Below, one piece after another: positions 12,001 through 17,754 of a stretch of 64,000 nucleotides of DNA. Location: positions 1 through 64,000 of IMG/VR virus record IMGVR_UViG_3300046660_000364. One strand, 5' to 3'. Source of the DNA: a virus. The number at the start of each line of letters is the position of its first letter. The stretch's first letter is position 1. The notes below the pieces were generated by a model. It saw nothing but the letters and a program-made list of their open reading frames with translations, had not been told where the DNA came from and searched no databases. Made by a program: the position numbers and the translations under genes.

Positions 12001-15000
12001 GCGCTTCTCGACGTCGTCGGCCAGCTCGCCCGGCGCGGCCTGCTCGGCCGGGGTCAGGACGTCGAGGAAGCCGCTGTGGAATTCCTGCTGGCGCTCGACC
12101 TTTTCCGGGGTGTCGTCCAGGTTGACGATAAAGTATCGGTTTTCGCCGACGATCATTTCGCGCTCGACCGTGCCCATGCGGCCGGCGAAGCGGTTGGCGT
12201 CTTTCAGCGACACGCCCGCGACCGGGGCCTTGGTCAGGCGCTTGATGCGCACGCGCACGCCCACCTCGAGCGGCGCCGGACGTTCCGGCAGGGTGCCCAG
12301 GCGCTCGTGCACGGTGCGCAGGTATTCGCCGAGCTGGCCGCGCTGCTGGCCGATGAAGCCGACCGTGCCCGCCACCTTGGCGTCGGGGCCGACGAAGCCG
12401 GCCGCGCGCAGCTGCTCGGTGTAGGCGGTCGCCACCGGCGCGTACAGCTGGCCGCCGGCGATATACACCTCGCTGAAATTCTTGTCCTTGAAGTCGCTCA
12501 CCATCACGCCTTCGGCGATCAGCTCCTGCTGGCGCGCGGGCGTCATCTTCTCGTCGTAGCTCGACAGGACGGCGCCGGCGCGCACCAGGCCGTGCTTGGC
12601 CGACAGGACGTAGACATCCATCGCGTTCTTCGGCATCCACTTGCGCAGGACGTCGAACATCGCGCCCTTGTACAGGTCGATCGCGGCGTGGCGGCCAGGC
12701 AGCTTTTCGTCGGTGCAGGCGATGATGAGCAGCGGCTTGGCTTCCTTCTCGTCGTAGACGTGGATGCGCTGCTGGTTCTGGACGACAGGCAGCGCCTCGG
12801 CGCGCTCGCGCTCGTAGCGGCGCACGGCGCCGTCGATGTACGGACGCACCTTGTCCGGGTCCATTCCCAGCAGTTTCTCGCGCAGCGCCGCGATCGTGTT
12901 CGGCCGGATGTGGTCGGGCAGACCCAGCTCGAGTTCCTTGTTGACCAGGTTGCCGGTGCCGAGCGAGATCCCGGCGATCGCGCGCTTTTCGTCCTCGGTG
13001 AAGGAGCGGGTCTTGCCCGGCTTGGCGGCTTCCTCGGTCTCGTCCTGCTTGCTGGCCAGCGCCTCGTCGATCCGGGCCTGCACCGCATCGGCGGTTTTCG
13101 CCACCTCGGCGGTGATCTGGACGTCGCGCGCCTTCTGTTCCTGATCGAACGCCTTGCGCTCTTTCTCGTCGAGCTGCTTGAGGGCGGCTTCCCTGGCCTT
13201 GCGGTGCTCGGCGGCGGCGCCCTTGTACTCGTCGGCCAGCGGCTGCAGGCGGGCGACGTCGGCGTCGTCGGTCAGCTTCTGGCTGGCCTGCTCCACCATG
13301 TCCCAGGCGAATTCAGCCTTGTCCTCCTCGAGCTTGGCGCGGTGCGCGGCGTCCCGTTGCTGGCCGGACGGCGGCGCTGCGGGTTCCTCTGGCTTCTGCT
13401 CCTGCTTGGCCGCCGGCACCAGGCCGCCGTCGCGCAGGTAGACGCTGCCGTTGCTGTCGACGTGTACGGCCGGATCGCGTTTCAGGATGTCGATCAGCGG
13501 ACGCGCCGGCTTCATGATGTTCTTGGCCTGCAGGTTTTCCACCACCAGCTGGCTGGCCAGGTCGCGCTTGAACTGGTCCCAGGCCACGCCGTCCGGGTTC
13601 AGGCTGCGCACCTTGCCGTCGGCATCCTTGAGTTTCAGGTTCTTGTCCGAGATCGACTCGACGCTCTGCTGCTTGCCGTTCAGCTCGAACTTGTCGCCGA
13701 CCTTCATGTTGGCGGCGGCGATGTTGGCCCAGGCGTGGTCGTTGTAGGCGTCCTGCTCGCTGGTGACGGCCTTCTGGAAGCCGAGCCGGCGGTTCGGGTA
13801 GTCGACCCCGGCCGGCTTGTCCTGCTGTGCATCAGGCGTGGCGGCCTTCGCTTCCGGCTTGGCCTTCTCCTCCTGCTGTGCGGCTGGCACCGGCCCGCCG
13901 TCGCGCAGGGACACCGCCTCGGCGCGCACGGCCTCGACGTACCTGGCCGAGTTGGCGTCGACCTGGTCGGCCTGCGCTTTCTCGCGCTCGGACAGTTCGT
14001 CGCCGCGACGGGCCAGGTTGCTGCGGTTCTTCGCGCTATGGAACAGGTTCATGTGCGCGGCCGACAGCTCGCCCTGCTTGTCCAGCAGCGGCTGCAGGCG
14101 GGCGCGCGCGGCGGCATCGGCCGGGTTCCACACGTCCAGCACCGCGTTGTAGGCGCGGCCGGCGGCGTGCCACCAGGCGCCGTGGTACAGCGCGGCCTCG
14201 ACCGGGTCCTTCGGCGCTTGCGGGTCCTTCGACTGGCGCTTGCCGTCGACGACCTTGCTGGTCGCCTTGGTGCCCACGCCCGAATTGACGTCGAACGCGG
14301 CGACCGGCGCCGGGGCCTGGTCCTTGGCCGGTTCGGCCGGCGGCTGCTCCTGGGCGGGCGCCGCGGGCGCCTGCTCCTGCTGGCCGGACGGCTTGCCCCA
14401 GTCCTTGGCCGAGACCGGCTTGTCGGTCAGCGCGACCGGCGTCAGGCGGTGCTTGCCGTCACCGATCGTGTCGCTCTCGTACAGCTTGCCCTCGTGCTCG
14501 ACGAACTGGCGCAGATCGGTGCCGAAGTTGCCGGCCGGGGCCTGCTCGCCTTCTGGCAGCGCCAGGCTCACCCACACGCTTTGCTTGCCCTGGGTGGAGC
14601 TGGTGACTTTGTAGGTGCGCCCGCCCATCTCGAAATACGGCGACTGCTGGATCTTCTCGGCGCCGGCCTTGAACTGCTCCGGGGTCGGATTCGGGACCTC
14701 GAGCGTGCCATCCTTCTGCTCGGGCGCGGCCGGGGCCTGCGGCTCGGGCTTGGCCGGCGCCTGCTGTTCCTGCGCCAGCTCGGCCTCGGCCTGGTCGAAC
14801 GCCGCGTGCAGCTGGTCCTCGCTGAGGGCGGCGTCGTGCGCCGGCTGCGCGCTGCCATCCTGCGCCAGCGTCTGCTGCGCCTGGCTGTACGGAATGAAGC
14901 GCACGTCCGGGAACCGCGCCTGCAGGGCCGGGATCGCGGCGGCGACCGGATCGGACACCAGTACCGACCTGATGCCGTCGGCCAGCGTCTTGTTCCTATC

Positions 15001-17592
15001 GGACAACAGGATGAACGGACCATCCTTGTAGGCGCCACCCGAGGCGGTGCCCAGGCCGGCGCCGACGCCGGCGGCGGCGTCCCTGGCGACCGTCAGCGGG
15101 GCGGTGTCGAACTGGCGGTTCGGGTTGATGCCGTTGGCGAGGATGTTCAGCAGCTGGCCCATCGGGTTGCTCTTGGCCAGGCCGTGGGCGTCGTACTGCG
15201 AACCGACGTCGGGGGTCACGCCGCCGGACTCGTTCCAGGCGTCGAAGTGGTCGTGGTGCTGGCGCGTGACGACGCCGTCGGCGCCGGGCGCGAACTGGGT
15301 GGCGTTCCATGCCTGCACGACGTCCTTGTTTTCCGGCGCGTACAGCGCGCGCAGGCCGTCGTGCATGACGTCGGCCGTGTGCGGGCTGGCCGGCTGGGCT
15401 GGGGCCGGGATCTGCATGGCCGGGAAATACGCCGGGTTGTAGGCGGTGGTCGTGTTGCCGCCCTTGAGCCACTGCTTGAGGCCGTCGACGGTGGTGGCGG
15501 TGATGTTCTCGCCGCCCTGCCAGCCCTGGGTATAGTGCGCGTCATACGCCTTGCGGGCCTGTTCCTGGCTGTTATAGCCCAGCATGACCTTGTGCTCGTC
15601 GAATTCGCCGGTGTCCTGGTTGATCTGGTCGACGATGAAGACGTGGTGGCTGGCCGGGTTCGGACCGATATACGTGTCGACCGCATCGCCGTCGGCGCCC
15701 TTGGTGCCACGGATGTAGCCGTAGTGGTCCTGCATCTGGGTCGACCATGGCGTGCCATCCGGGTCCTTGCCCTCGCGGGTAGTGCCGACCGGGTTCTCGA
15801 TCATCAGGTCGATGCCCTGCAGCTCGCCCTCGCCCTTCTTGTAGTTGCCGGCGTGCTTCTGCGCCTCGGACGGCGGCTTGCGGTCGTTCTGCTCGCTGGT
15901 GGCGGCCTGGTGCGCACCGGCGTCTAGCGCGGCGGCGGCGGCCGGGTCGATGCGGGTGATGTTCTCGATCGGGATGCCTGCGGTCGAGCCTTCGACCATT
16001 GCGTACCTGCCGCTGGGCGAGAACCCGGTGATGCGGGTGCCGCCCTCGAACATGTCCTCGCCGTTCAGCGTCACCTGCACCTGCTCGCCGACCTGCAGGC
16101 CGACCGGCGCGGCCGGGGCCTGCGCGGCGGCGGGATCGACGGCCGGGGTGGCGGCGTCGGCCGGCGGGGCTGCGGCGCCCTGCTCGAGCGCCGGGTCCTG
16201 GACCGGGCGCACACCGAACGCGCCGGCCTGGACCGGGTGCGGCACGACCTCGTGCGGGATGCCGGTGGTGCGGGTGCGGTCGTCGGCCTGCTTCTGCGCG
16301 GCCTCCTGGCGCATCGGCAGCATCGGGGTGGCCAGGCCGGCGGCGGTGGCCATCGGCCCGGCGGGCGGGGCGCCCATGTCGGCGCCGGCGTCGGGAGAGT
16401 CGAGCGGGTCGATGCCCGGCTGGGTGGCGGCCGGCGCGGCCGGGATCGCGGCCGGGTCGGCGAACAGCGAACCATCCAGCGTCAGCGGCCTGTTGGCCGA
16501 GATCGCGCGGGCGGCGTTGACGCGGAAATTCGTGGCGGCCTGCTGGTCGACCTTGGCGATCTCGGGCGCGATCTCGGCGGCAATGCGGGTGCGCTGCTGC
16601 TGGTCGGCGTCGGCCGAGGTCAGGACGTCGTTGCGCTGCTGCTGGCGGTGGGCGTTCACGCCCATGCCGGCCAGGCCGAACGGCGCCAGCAGCGCGGTCA
16701 TGCCGATGGTCGGCAGGATCGCCTCCTTGGCCGCGTCCCACGGCTTCTTGTCGTCGATGCCGTAGCGCGCCTCGGTGTAGGCCTCGGCGGCGTTCTGGCC
16801 CATTTCGGTGCCGACCTCGCCGATCATGGTCTCGGGCAGCTGGTGCAGCCAGGGTTTCAGCACCTTGGTGTTGGTGGCGCCCTGCAGCGCCTGCTCGGCG
16901 GCGGTGCCGGTGGTCTTGCCGATCGCGCGCCCGGCCAGGCCGAACATCTTGCCGCCGAGATAAGTGCCGGCCGTCTCGCCGAACCACTCCTCGGCGCCGG
17001 TCTCGCGTGCGGCGGCCAGGGCGTCCGCCTCGGGAAGCCCCTTGGCGCGCGCCTTTTCCAGCGTTTCCTGGGCCTGCGCCATGCCGGCCGGGGCCGAACC
17101 CAGCACGGAACCGGCCAGCAGGGCGGCGCCCTCGGGCGCACCGACCCCGGAGGCGATCAGGCCAACCCCGACCGCCGGCAGGATCGACTGCGGGATCATG
17201 CGCGCGCCCGAGGCGAGCGTGTTGGTCACGACACCGTGCTGGGCCTCCTGCGGCTGCAGGTCGGGCCGCTTTTCCTGCTCGCGCCCGTAGTCGGCGATGC
17301 TCTTGCCGATCTCGTAGACCTTGTTGCCGGGGTCCGAGGTCCACTGGATCGCCTGGCCCGCCATCTTCGGCAGGTCCGACACCGCGCCGGCCTTGAGCTG
17401 GTTCAGGACCTCGCCGACCGCCCCGCGCCGTTCGACACCCGCTGGCAGGTCGTACTTGTCGAAGTAGTTGCCCTTGGCGCTGTGCTGGTCGTACTTGTCG
17501 AAGTAGTTGGCCTTCGGCGCCGCGGCTGCCGGCGCGGGCGCGGCGGGGTCGAGCGGATTCGGGACCAGCGTCGGCTTGGTATCGTCGGACAT
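1..17592 (-). CDS. Giant polyvalent protein (methyltransferase + strawberry-notch helicase), 3' end outside window
   Basis: One uninterrupted minus frame runs from ATG at 17592 to the left edge, at least 5,864 codons with no stop. AGGAG lies 9 nt before the start. Domains by approximate residue: repeated NYFDKYD near 25-45; inorganic-pyrophosphatase-like domain of polyvalent proteins 578-712; DUF6884/YaaA-like domain 1615-1720 (IIACTDEKLPG); LPD5/LPD1-type region with HEWFHALDH near 3111; N6-adenine methyltransferase 3750-3900 with EPSAGTG and NPPF (3843); Pro/Gly/Arg-rich linker 3961-4092; strawberry-notch helicase with GDGTGVGKG (about 4195), DEAH (about 4388) and GFGRTHRS (about 4788); zincin-like HEALGH near 5415. 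The methylase-helicase pair matches phage P1 DarB, which is injected and protects DNA from type I restriction, and Bcep22-like phages carry a comparable giant protein. An injected anti-restriction role is inferred. It is the last visible gene of the late operon. Confidence 0.93.
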   Translation of the reverse strand, partial: MSDDTKPTLVPNPLDPAAPAPAAAAPKANYFDKYDQHSAKGNYFDKYDLPAGVERRGAVGEVLNQLKAGAVSDLPKMAGQAIQWTSDPGNKVYEIGKSIADYGREQEKRPDLQPQEAQHGVVTNTLASGARMIPQSILPAVGVGLIASGVGAPEGAALLAGSVLGSAPAGMAQAQETLEKARAKGLPEADALAAARETGAEEWFGETAGTYLGGKMFGLAGRAIGKTTGTAAEQALQGATNTKVLKPWLHQLPETMIGEVGTEMGQNAAEAYTEARYGIDDKKPWDAAKEAILPTIGMTALLAPFGLAGMGVNAHRQQQRNDVLTSADADQQQRTRIAAEIAPEIAKVDQQAATNFRVNAARAISANRPLTLDGSLFADPAAIPAAPAATQPGIDPLDSPDAGADMGAPPAGPMATAAGLATPMLPMRQEAAQKQADDRTRTTGIPHEVVPHPVQAGAFGVRPVQDPALEQGAAAPPADAATPAVDPAAAQAPAAPVGLQVGEQVQVTLNGEDMFEGGTRITGFSPSGRYAMVEGSTAGIPIENITRIDPAAAAALDAGAHQAATSEQNDRKPPSEAQKHAGNYKKGEGELQGIDLMIENPVGTTREGKDPDGTPWSTQMQDHYGYIRGTKGADGDAVDTYIGPNPASHHVFIVDQINQDTGEFDEHKVMLGYNSQEQARKAYDAHYTQGWQGGENITATTVDGLKQWLKGGNTTTAYNPAYFPAMQIPAPAQPASPHTADVMHDGLRALYAPENKDVVQAWNATQFAPGADGVVTRQHHDHFDAWNESGGVTPDVGSQYDAHGLAKSNPMGQLLNILANGINPNRQFDTAPLTVARDAAAGVGAGLGTASGGAYKDGPFILLSDRNKTLADGIRSVLVSDPVAAAIPALQARFPDVRFIPYSQAQQTLAQDGSAQPAHDAALSEDQLHAAFDQAEAELAQEQQAPAKPEPQAPAAPEQKDGTLEVPNPTPEQFKAGAEKIQQSPYFEMGGRTYKVTSSTQGKQSVWVSLALPEGEQAPAGNFGTDLRQFVEHEGKLYESDTIGDGKHRLTPVALTDKPVSAKDWGKPSGQQEQAPAAPAQEQPPAEPAKDQAPAPVAAFDVNSGVGTKATSKVVDGKRQSKDPQAPKDPVEAALYHGAWWHAAGRAYNAVLDVWNPADAAARARLQPLLDKQGELSAAHMNLFHSAKNRSNLARRGDELSEREKAQADQVDANSARYVEAVRAEAVSLRDGGPVPAAQQEEKAKPEAKAATPDAQQDKPAGVDYPNRRLGFQKAVTSEQDAYNDHAWANIAAANMKVGDKFELNGKQQSVESISDKNLKLKDADGKVRSLNPDGVAWDQFKRDLASQLVVENLQAKNIMKPARPLIDILKRDPAVHVDSNGSVYLRDGGLVPAAKQEQKPEEPAAPPSGQQRDAAHRAKLEEDKAEFAWDMVEQASQKLTDDADVARLQPLADEYKGAAAEHRKAREAALKQLDEKERKAFDQEQKARDVQITAEVAKTADAVQARIDEALASKQDETEEAAKPGKTRSFTEDEKRAIAGISLGTGNLVNKELELGLPDHIRPNTIAALREKLLGMDPDKVRPYIDGAVRRYERERAEALPVVQNQQRIHVYDEKEAKPLLIIACTDEKLPGRHAAIDLYKGAMFDVLRKWMPKNAMDVYVLSAKHGLVRAGAVLSSYDEKMTPARQQELIAEGVMVSDFKDKNFSEVYIAGGQLYAPVATAYTEQLRAAGFVGPDAKVAGTVGFIGQQRGQLGEYLRTVHERLGTLPERPAPLEVGVRVRIKRLTKAPVAGVSLKDANRFAGRMGTVEREMIVGENRYFIVNLDDTPEKVERQQEFHSGFLDVLTPAEQAAPGELADDVEKRKAQIREQVEAALGADKQLVAQADLAGTGNRFVDFKDSYKAAFEKALGQMAKDGKIEARDVQVFTDSLDKLPGYLDRAARQFISDHHGAHNEELKTLAVKWGYAEDTAPKDGYFPDYETALKYDNKRTGKEQFSFEIQVAQAPNQQWAYSFGYQQGGKGGNATGRALLRPRLDSTPSASRMLAIEAAGQAIRQDLSEHGKDSLRTTGAILTAVKGAREAEAAQQALLAEDTAQAKRLVKGFASVEQDTRRVALLQHIASLEKRLHTKLTADETRAVNKGIKSARAELGKLPAGRVTAAGARDLRLQSTTVAPGMQPKTEALNPFESDTYTHWLKGATELVRGKLPADLESVYAAYHQQHDGQQPLTKELFAQLLEQNAKNAPALKGWLGALDAGPRENVLAAMRALREQSDGYSREYQKLAPRQGEIPAGGAHVDAFARGEGIATLLRRIGMGDTVADALAAAKHDTHQILSNWNSYRRDYQVHRSPASVDTLLEDAARRLNDAVKAEVKAEARPEVKAEPKAGAKQDAPGTRRYPKTVRTAVAERLQKLLDGFDADRNTPEGAARMGIRSVIEELGKEKTVIDLADLLEEASSRLMRKFGPQARVLDDVIDDLNEAENKPEAAPEDEGALAGSRPMSPKQFETDLKDHGKVRFGDATFEVKPAGRGGFGRIQADTYTVEVSYPYSNKVIGFQQNLSLQQAVEAARSDAFDWWDNRRVKEAEFAKKREKLVRAGQRELFGVLSKDAALMKTMDGRLSTEFGSVASGPIKDWVAREKAGEIDADRRLMLDNLVINGQPTLPKEFYESLYKYLKRAEKRAEKEIDRDPAVYQAELVKAAQAVGIPPDMIALFKTGFDHALAGKTKSTLPQVTQLQQGYEAGAAWIKSDEGQAWFTGRRGKKLENTGAALRRWFDESKRRIKEVTADNMTGSYQIIKDQASRVEAFANVAGEGATPGVKRYITALRDDIKPFQEWLLDTGPLASLYGEIGYRESDSGKIARFLDGRAYPYIHDATGKRTSMEDADAQARLELLQEAAATYNARLQGVAEALAGVTNIAEAAQRFQDYTVKDKTARNWSNNRLSEAGEQLHRMMRGSSYGFEPEGRQTTGLLKNEAEPDGPSNRKQALLVPKLDRVVREGEKLPDHRNGQNVTPQQMKETFGFADVGFGRYVAARQDQDHLNYAFDAFMDLANLLGISPKHIGLGGTLHFAIGALGHGRHAAHFQAKQPHPDGGTVPVINVTNTKGDGTVAHEWFHALDHALNQGYTSTSWVQHTAVQRLVKLLSSARDVEALAGKLQLAVRGRSFMRRGRRNTPIYDLKSEAGLIQNAEGVLRYETGQQSAMPTDYKREADTMGADYWGNPKELLARAAESWVHDTLGGVSNYLVNPDWVGEGKIKAPQYKGAPYPMGEERKLFNDGVQALVKALQFSDSGVTLDIEKFNQEFPDQDRQYREAIESLKAQIPSMVRAHLAQKEATALANQYAKDEAERARQEQARAEQQAREQAERDAEAARLREELEKQQQQAAEPAAGPLSESDLENLFDQAESELAEEQQEQPEAKDPGEAAKADHWTQEDYQHLIGLIDDGQVFLLADPSRGLSIIHDMPGQYTEHKGFGLFHTKTPEYDVTWDGGGEMRQTPGGKSYTLVSIKEGREAFLKSINWDQAKTKLQAKLIVKTGPKAAPTLSAEQEKSAKQLIGEAAKLGVTGIEESLKGLIQLFGGNALKSFPAGFDEDSYKAAKPHFEKALVAFQAAGKTLVDLFKMLIQHFGPGIRPYAIQFAKEQGLSANLSAPASSTERIAQQVQQWLASGQTFGSKQLFEAADKAFGGTQAEGKYSVKDAYDAMEAGVNRHIMAQQVTPDGSATDAVHKIEQLDKWTQMLATQSRRTEEMDEYQQFSTPPSEAFAAAWLANIRPGEQVLEPSAGTGSLAIYAKLAGADVVVNELSSRRAEVLKTVLPEARLFQENAEQLHNILPDEVKPGVILMNPPFSATAGRIQGARDTMNGALHIEQALKRLSEGGRLVAIVGNGMAADKPAFKKWWSQIRRDYNVRVNIGVDGSNYAKYGTTFDNQILVIDKTGPTTGTVVTGQVKTLAELPALLEGIRNERQAPQNTDGAYAPGEPAADQQGGDRVPAGPETTGDRAGGADADPLGSGERDQSGAGESGRPGRGPDDGAGQRDGNQLGAEKGGAVPDQPGKPGGRGADGRGTGGSGNTRGRSGTADREPVQRDGGERPVKGEVTVESTDQAAATGELSDAIFENYTPQRLSIPGAKAHPGKLVQSSAMAAVLPPAPSYAPNLPKAVIEQGMLSLAQLEAVVYAGQAHSQMLPGNKERRGFFIGDGTGVGKGREIAGILLDNQRQGRTKAVWLSAKQGLLRDAKRDFGGVSGNPDQLLPHNKFKADATIDAKSGILFTTYDTLRSGSTLQQGGAGLAGDGTMSAEQLKKTYPAGTAVEFRGRPGTLVSWETRGHKAKIALANGVQTTVRFDELSKVGGNSGWGGISHLKEDKKAGGKSRLQQIVDWLGKDFDGVIAFDEAHNMGNVVERKGKRGKTKPAAKALAGLALQAALPNARIVYVSATGATEVHNLGYASRLGLWGEGSAFAKVTDFIGGIESGGVAAMELVSRDMKAQGSYLARSLSFDGVTYDRLEHELTPLQTDIYNELARAWQGVLQNIDAALKATLQDKNPKAKSAALAQFWGSHQRFFNHVITSMQMPSIVEAAQRDLDAGHAVVMQLVNTNEAEQERQAAKIADDDDAVPEDFDFTPRETLINYVRNSFPVQQHEEYTDENGAKQTRPVVDAKGNPVFNREMVALRDQLVKNLEQIRVPDNPLDMILRAFGTSNVAEITGRGRRFVQVQDKKTGSFTVVEEKRPASSVPADADAFMADKKRVLVFSDAGGTGYSFQSDLNVKNQRRRVHYLVQPGWRANNAVQGFGRTHRSNEANQPHYVLPTTNLKAQKRFISSIARRLDQLGALTKGQRETGGQGMFSATDNLESQHAIDALHNLFVDMYNGQASLNFTETTAALGLNGLIDVQTGALNYSKLPTVPQFLNRLLSLETTRQDVVFDEFFRRLEETIERAKAQGTFDAGMETLRADKVAKLRDEVVYEDKRTGATTRYVELELTHPTHFNPFSQAQQEAARWGDKFLGFFRNERTNKVFALMRTGTSTDAKSGQVVTRGARLHTTGGYRYGDGIDAVLAGARGDKTVKKTITPMLYAPPDNERLVEKYVKFGTGNTEVTSGRLADLLLQRGLERVEQTILSGPRGEERDAYLRLLDRMRPHLKPQKEAERQVPAFVPLTPEQAGREWEAEMAATPATYTSKTHLLTGMLLPIWDRLPGDPRVVRTQTEDGERLLGRVVSQNNIEQTLKNLGVGSNLDKLAPATVFERLMNGERAILANGWLLSKVRVSNDNRIEITGQSLSYNRSERDMLTNLGAFVERINWADRTFIPTGEKGVELLKQLLQYKPLVELGKPGEVKQEDEAEFSRGQAAAGMARADVQQTVAGITQGWANAPRVNVVQSVAELPFKAPADTRGATYQGQVWMVADNLGHPGEVQFVLAHEALGHIGLSAILGKEALARELNRLRLINPELAKAARSQAATYGYALDLATEEALADLAGSGKTINGWQKFAALVQKGLRAIGLDRVADWLEGRTQAETMSLLARAREAVAGARTPRLFGNEAAARFSDGSTSPWFSQLARQIERLPQKSATALQWGETMMGSGFAQKGVKQDEIYWTGVLDWLLMQGENAKVTKAALLDYLAENGVRVTETMHSEEVPEPTPEGLAKREAVLAKYNERLDDLQERILDDDNIDNRLALQEEWSNLIDQRNIEADLAYRLPSNRFQRPRYASYTLPGGENNRELLLTLPAREPSFKLDDYIGELSDKYGWEVQGNMRRPGWTEDDLAPDERTRLHALQEESLQEYNERTRNTFQSSHWDEKNVLAHVRLNDRTDSEGKRVLHVEELQSDWGQIGKRDGFKGDPVPPAELDAAAKAARQVLNRNDNLGFDY
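5316..5708 (-). CDS. Overprinted 130-aa ORF nested in the giant gene's linker
   Basis: This ORF has its own ATG at 5708, a strong GGAGG 9 nt upstream and a TAA stop, in a different minus frame from the giant gene, which stays open across it. Its predicted protein looks natural, with hydrophobic, acidic and helical segments such as LLIENLYNAM at the end and no runs of Arg or Pro. The giant frame here encodes low-complexity Gly/Pro/Arg/Asp linker. From about 5316 to 5720 the GC-rich third position belongs to the nested frame (roughly 17-19 of 20 codons per 60 bases, against 6-12 of 20 for the giant frame). The signature returns to the giant frame on both sides. I recognise no family. It sits exactly between the methylase and helicase domains. 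A chance open frame in GC-rich DNA is the alternative, but start, SD and codon signature all agree. Confidence 0.72.
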   Translation of the reverse strand: MNDKLLKIRMARTLLVNQLPINKAAIAFLPGQKPLATEPAVLTLIRWGLENGINPVPASPGDPDEDRMMAQVNAMATSWEPKKAVRFLTNPESPEDVVLTAEELADQETPEDAAELLIENLYNAMVANAP

Positions 17593-17604
17593 TGCGTATT
17601 TCTC

Positions 17605-17751
17605 CTAGATGGCGCGCGGGCGCGCCTGCGGATCGGTCATGGATACCATCGGCCACTGCTGGGTTCGGGTGCCGACAGCATAGCTCGCAGGGTGGCTCCA
17701 AGTCAGCGGGTTGACACGCCCCCCCTGGGCGAGGTAGGACAGCGCGCGCAC
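17605..17751 (-). CDS. Small 48-aa protein, coupled to the giant gene
   Basis: A short open frame fills the space between the transglycosylase and the giant gene. A GTG at 17751 lies 3 nt after the preceding TAA. The 48-residue product has ordinary composition (contains VNPLTWSHPASY and ends MTDPQARPRAI), unlike shadow frames. Its TAG at 17605-17607 overlaps the CTAGGAGA Shine-Dalgarno of the giant gene, so the two are probably translationally coupled. A 7-bp inverted repeat (17611-17626) lies in its last codons. An internal ATG (17640) is an alternative start. No function recognised. Being in the ejection-protein operon it may be a minor virion protein. Confidence 0.55.
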   Translation of the reverse strand: MRALSYLAQGGRVNPLTWSHPASYAVGTRTQQWPMVSMTDPQARPRAI

Positions 17752-17754
17752 GCC

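Noticed and set aside
2768-12640. Arg/Pro/Gly-rich leftward frames inside the giant gene (for example 2768-4633 and 8009-9091)
   Set aside because: They have no Shine-Dalgarno site, the GC3 signature remains with the giant frame, and translated composition is typical of shifted frames. Only 5316-5708 differs.
17611-17626. GC-only 7-bp inverted repeat before the giant gene's ribosome site
   Set aside because: Alternating GC sequence makes such repeats likely by chance, and it is inside the small 48-aa frame; mentioned there but not called a regulatory element.
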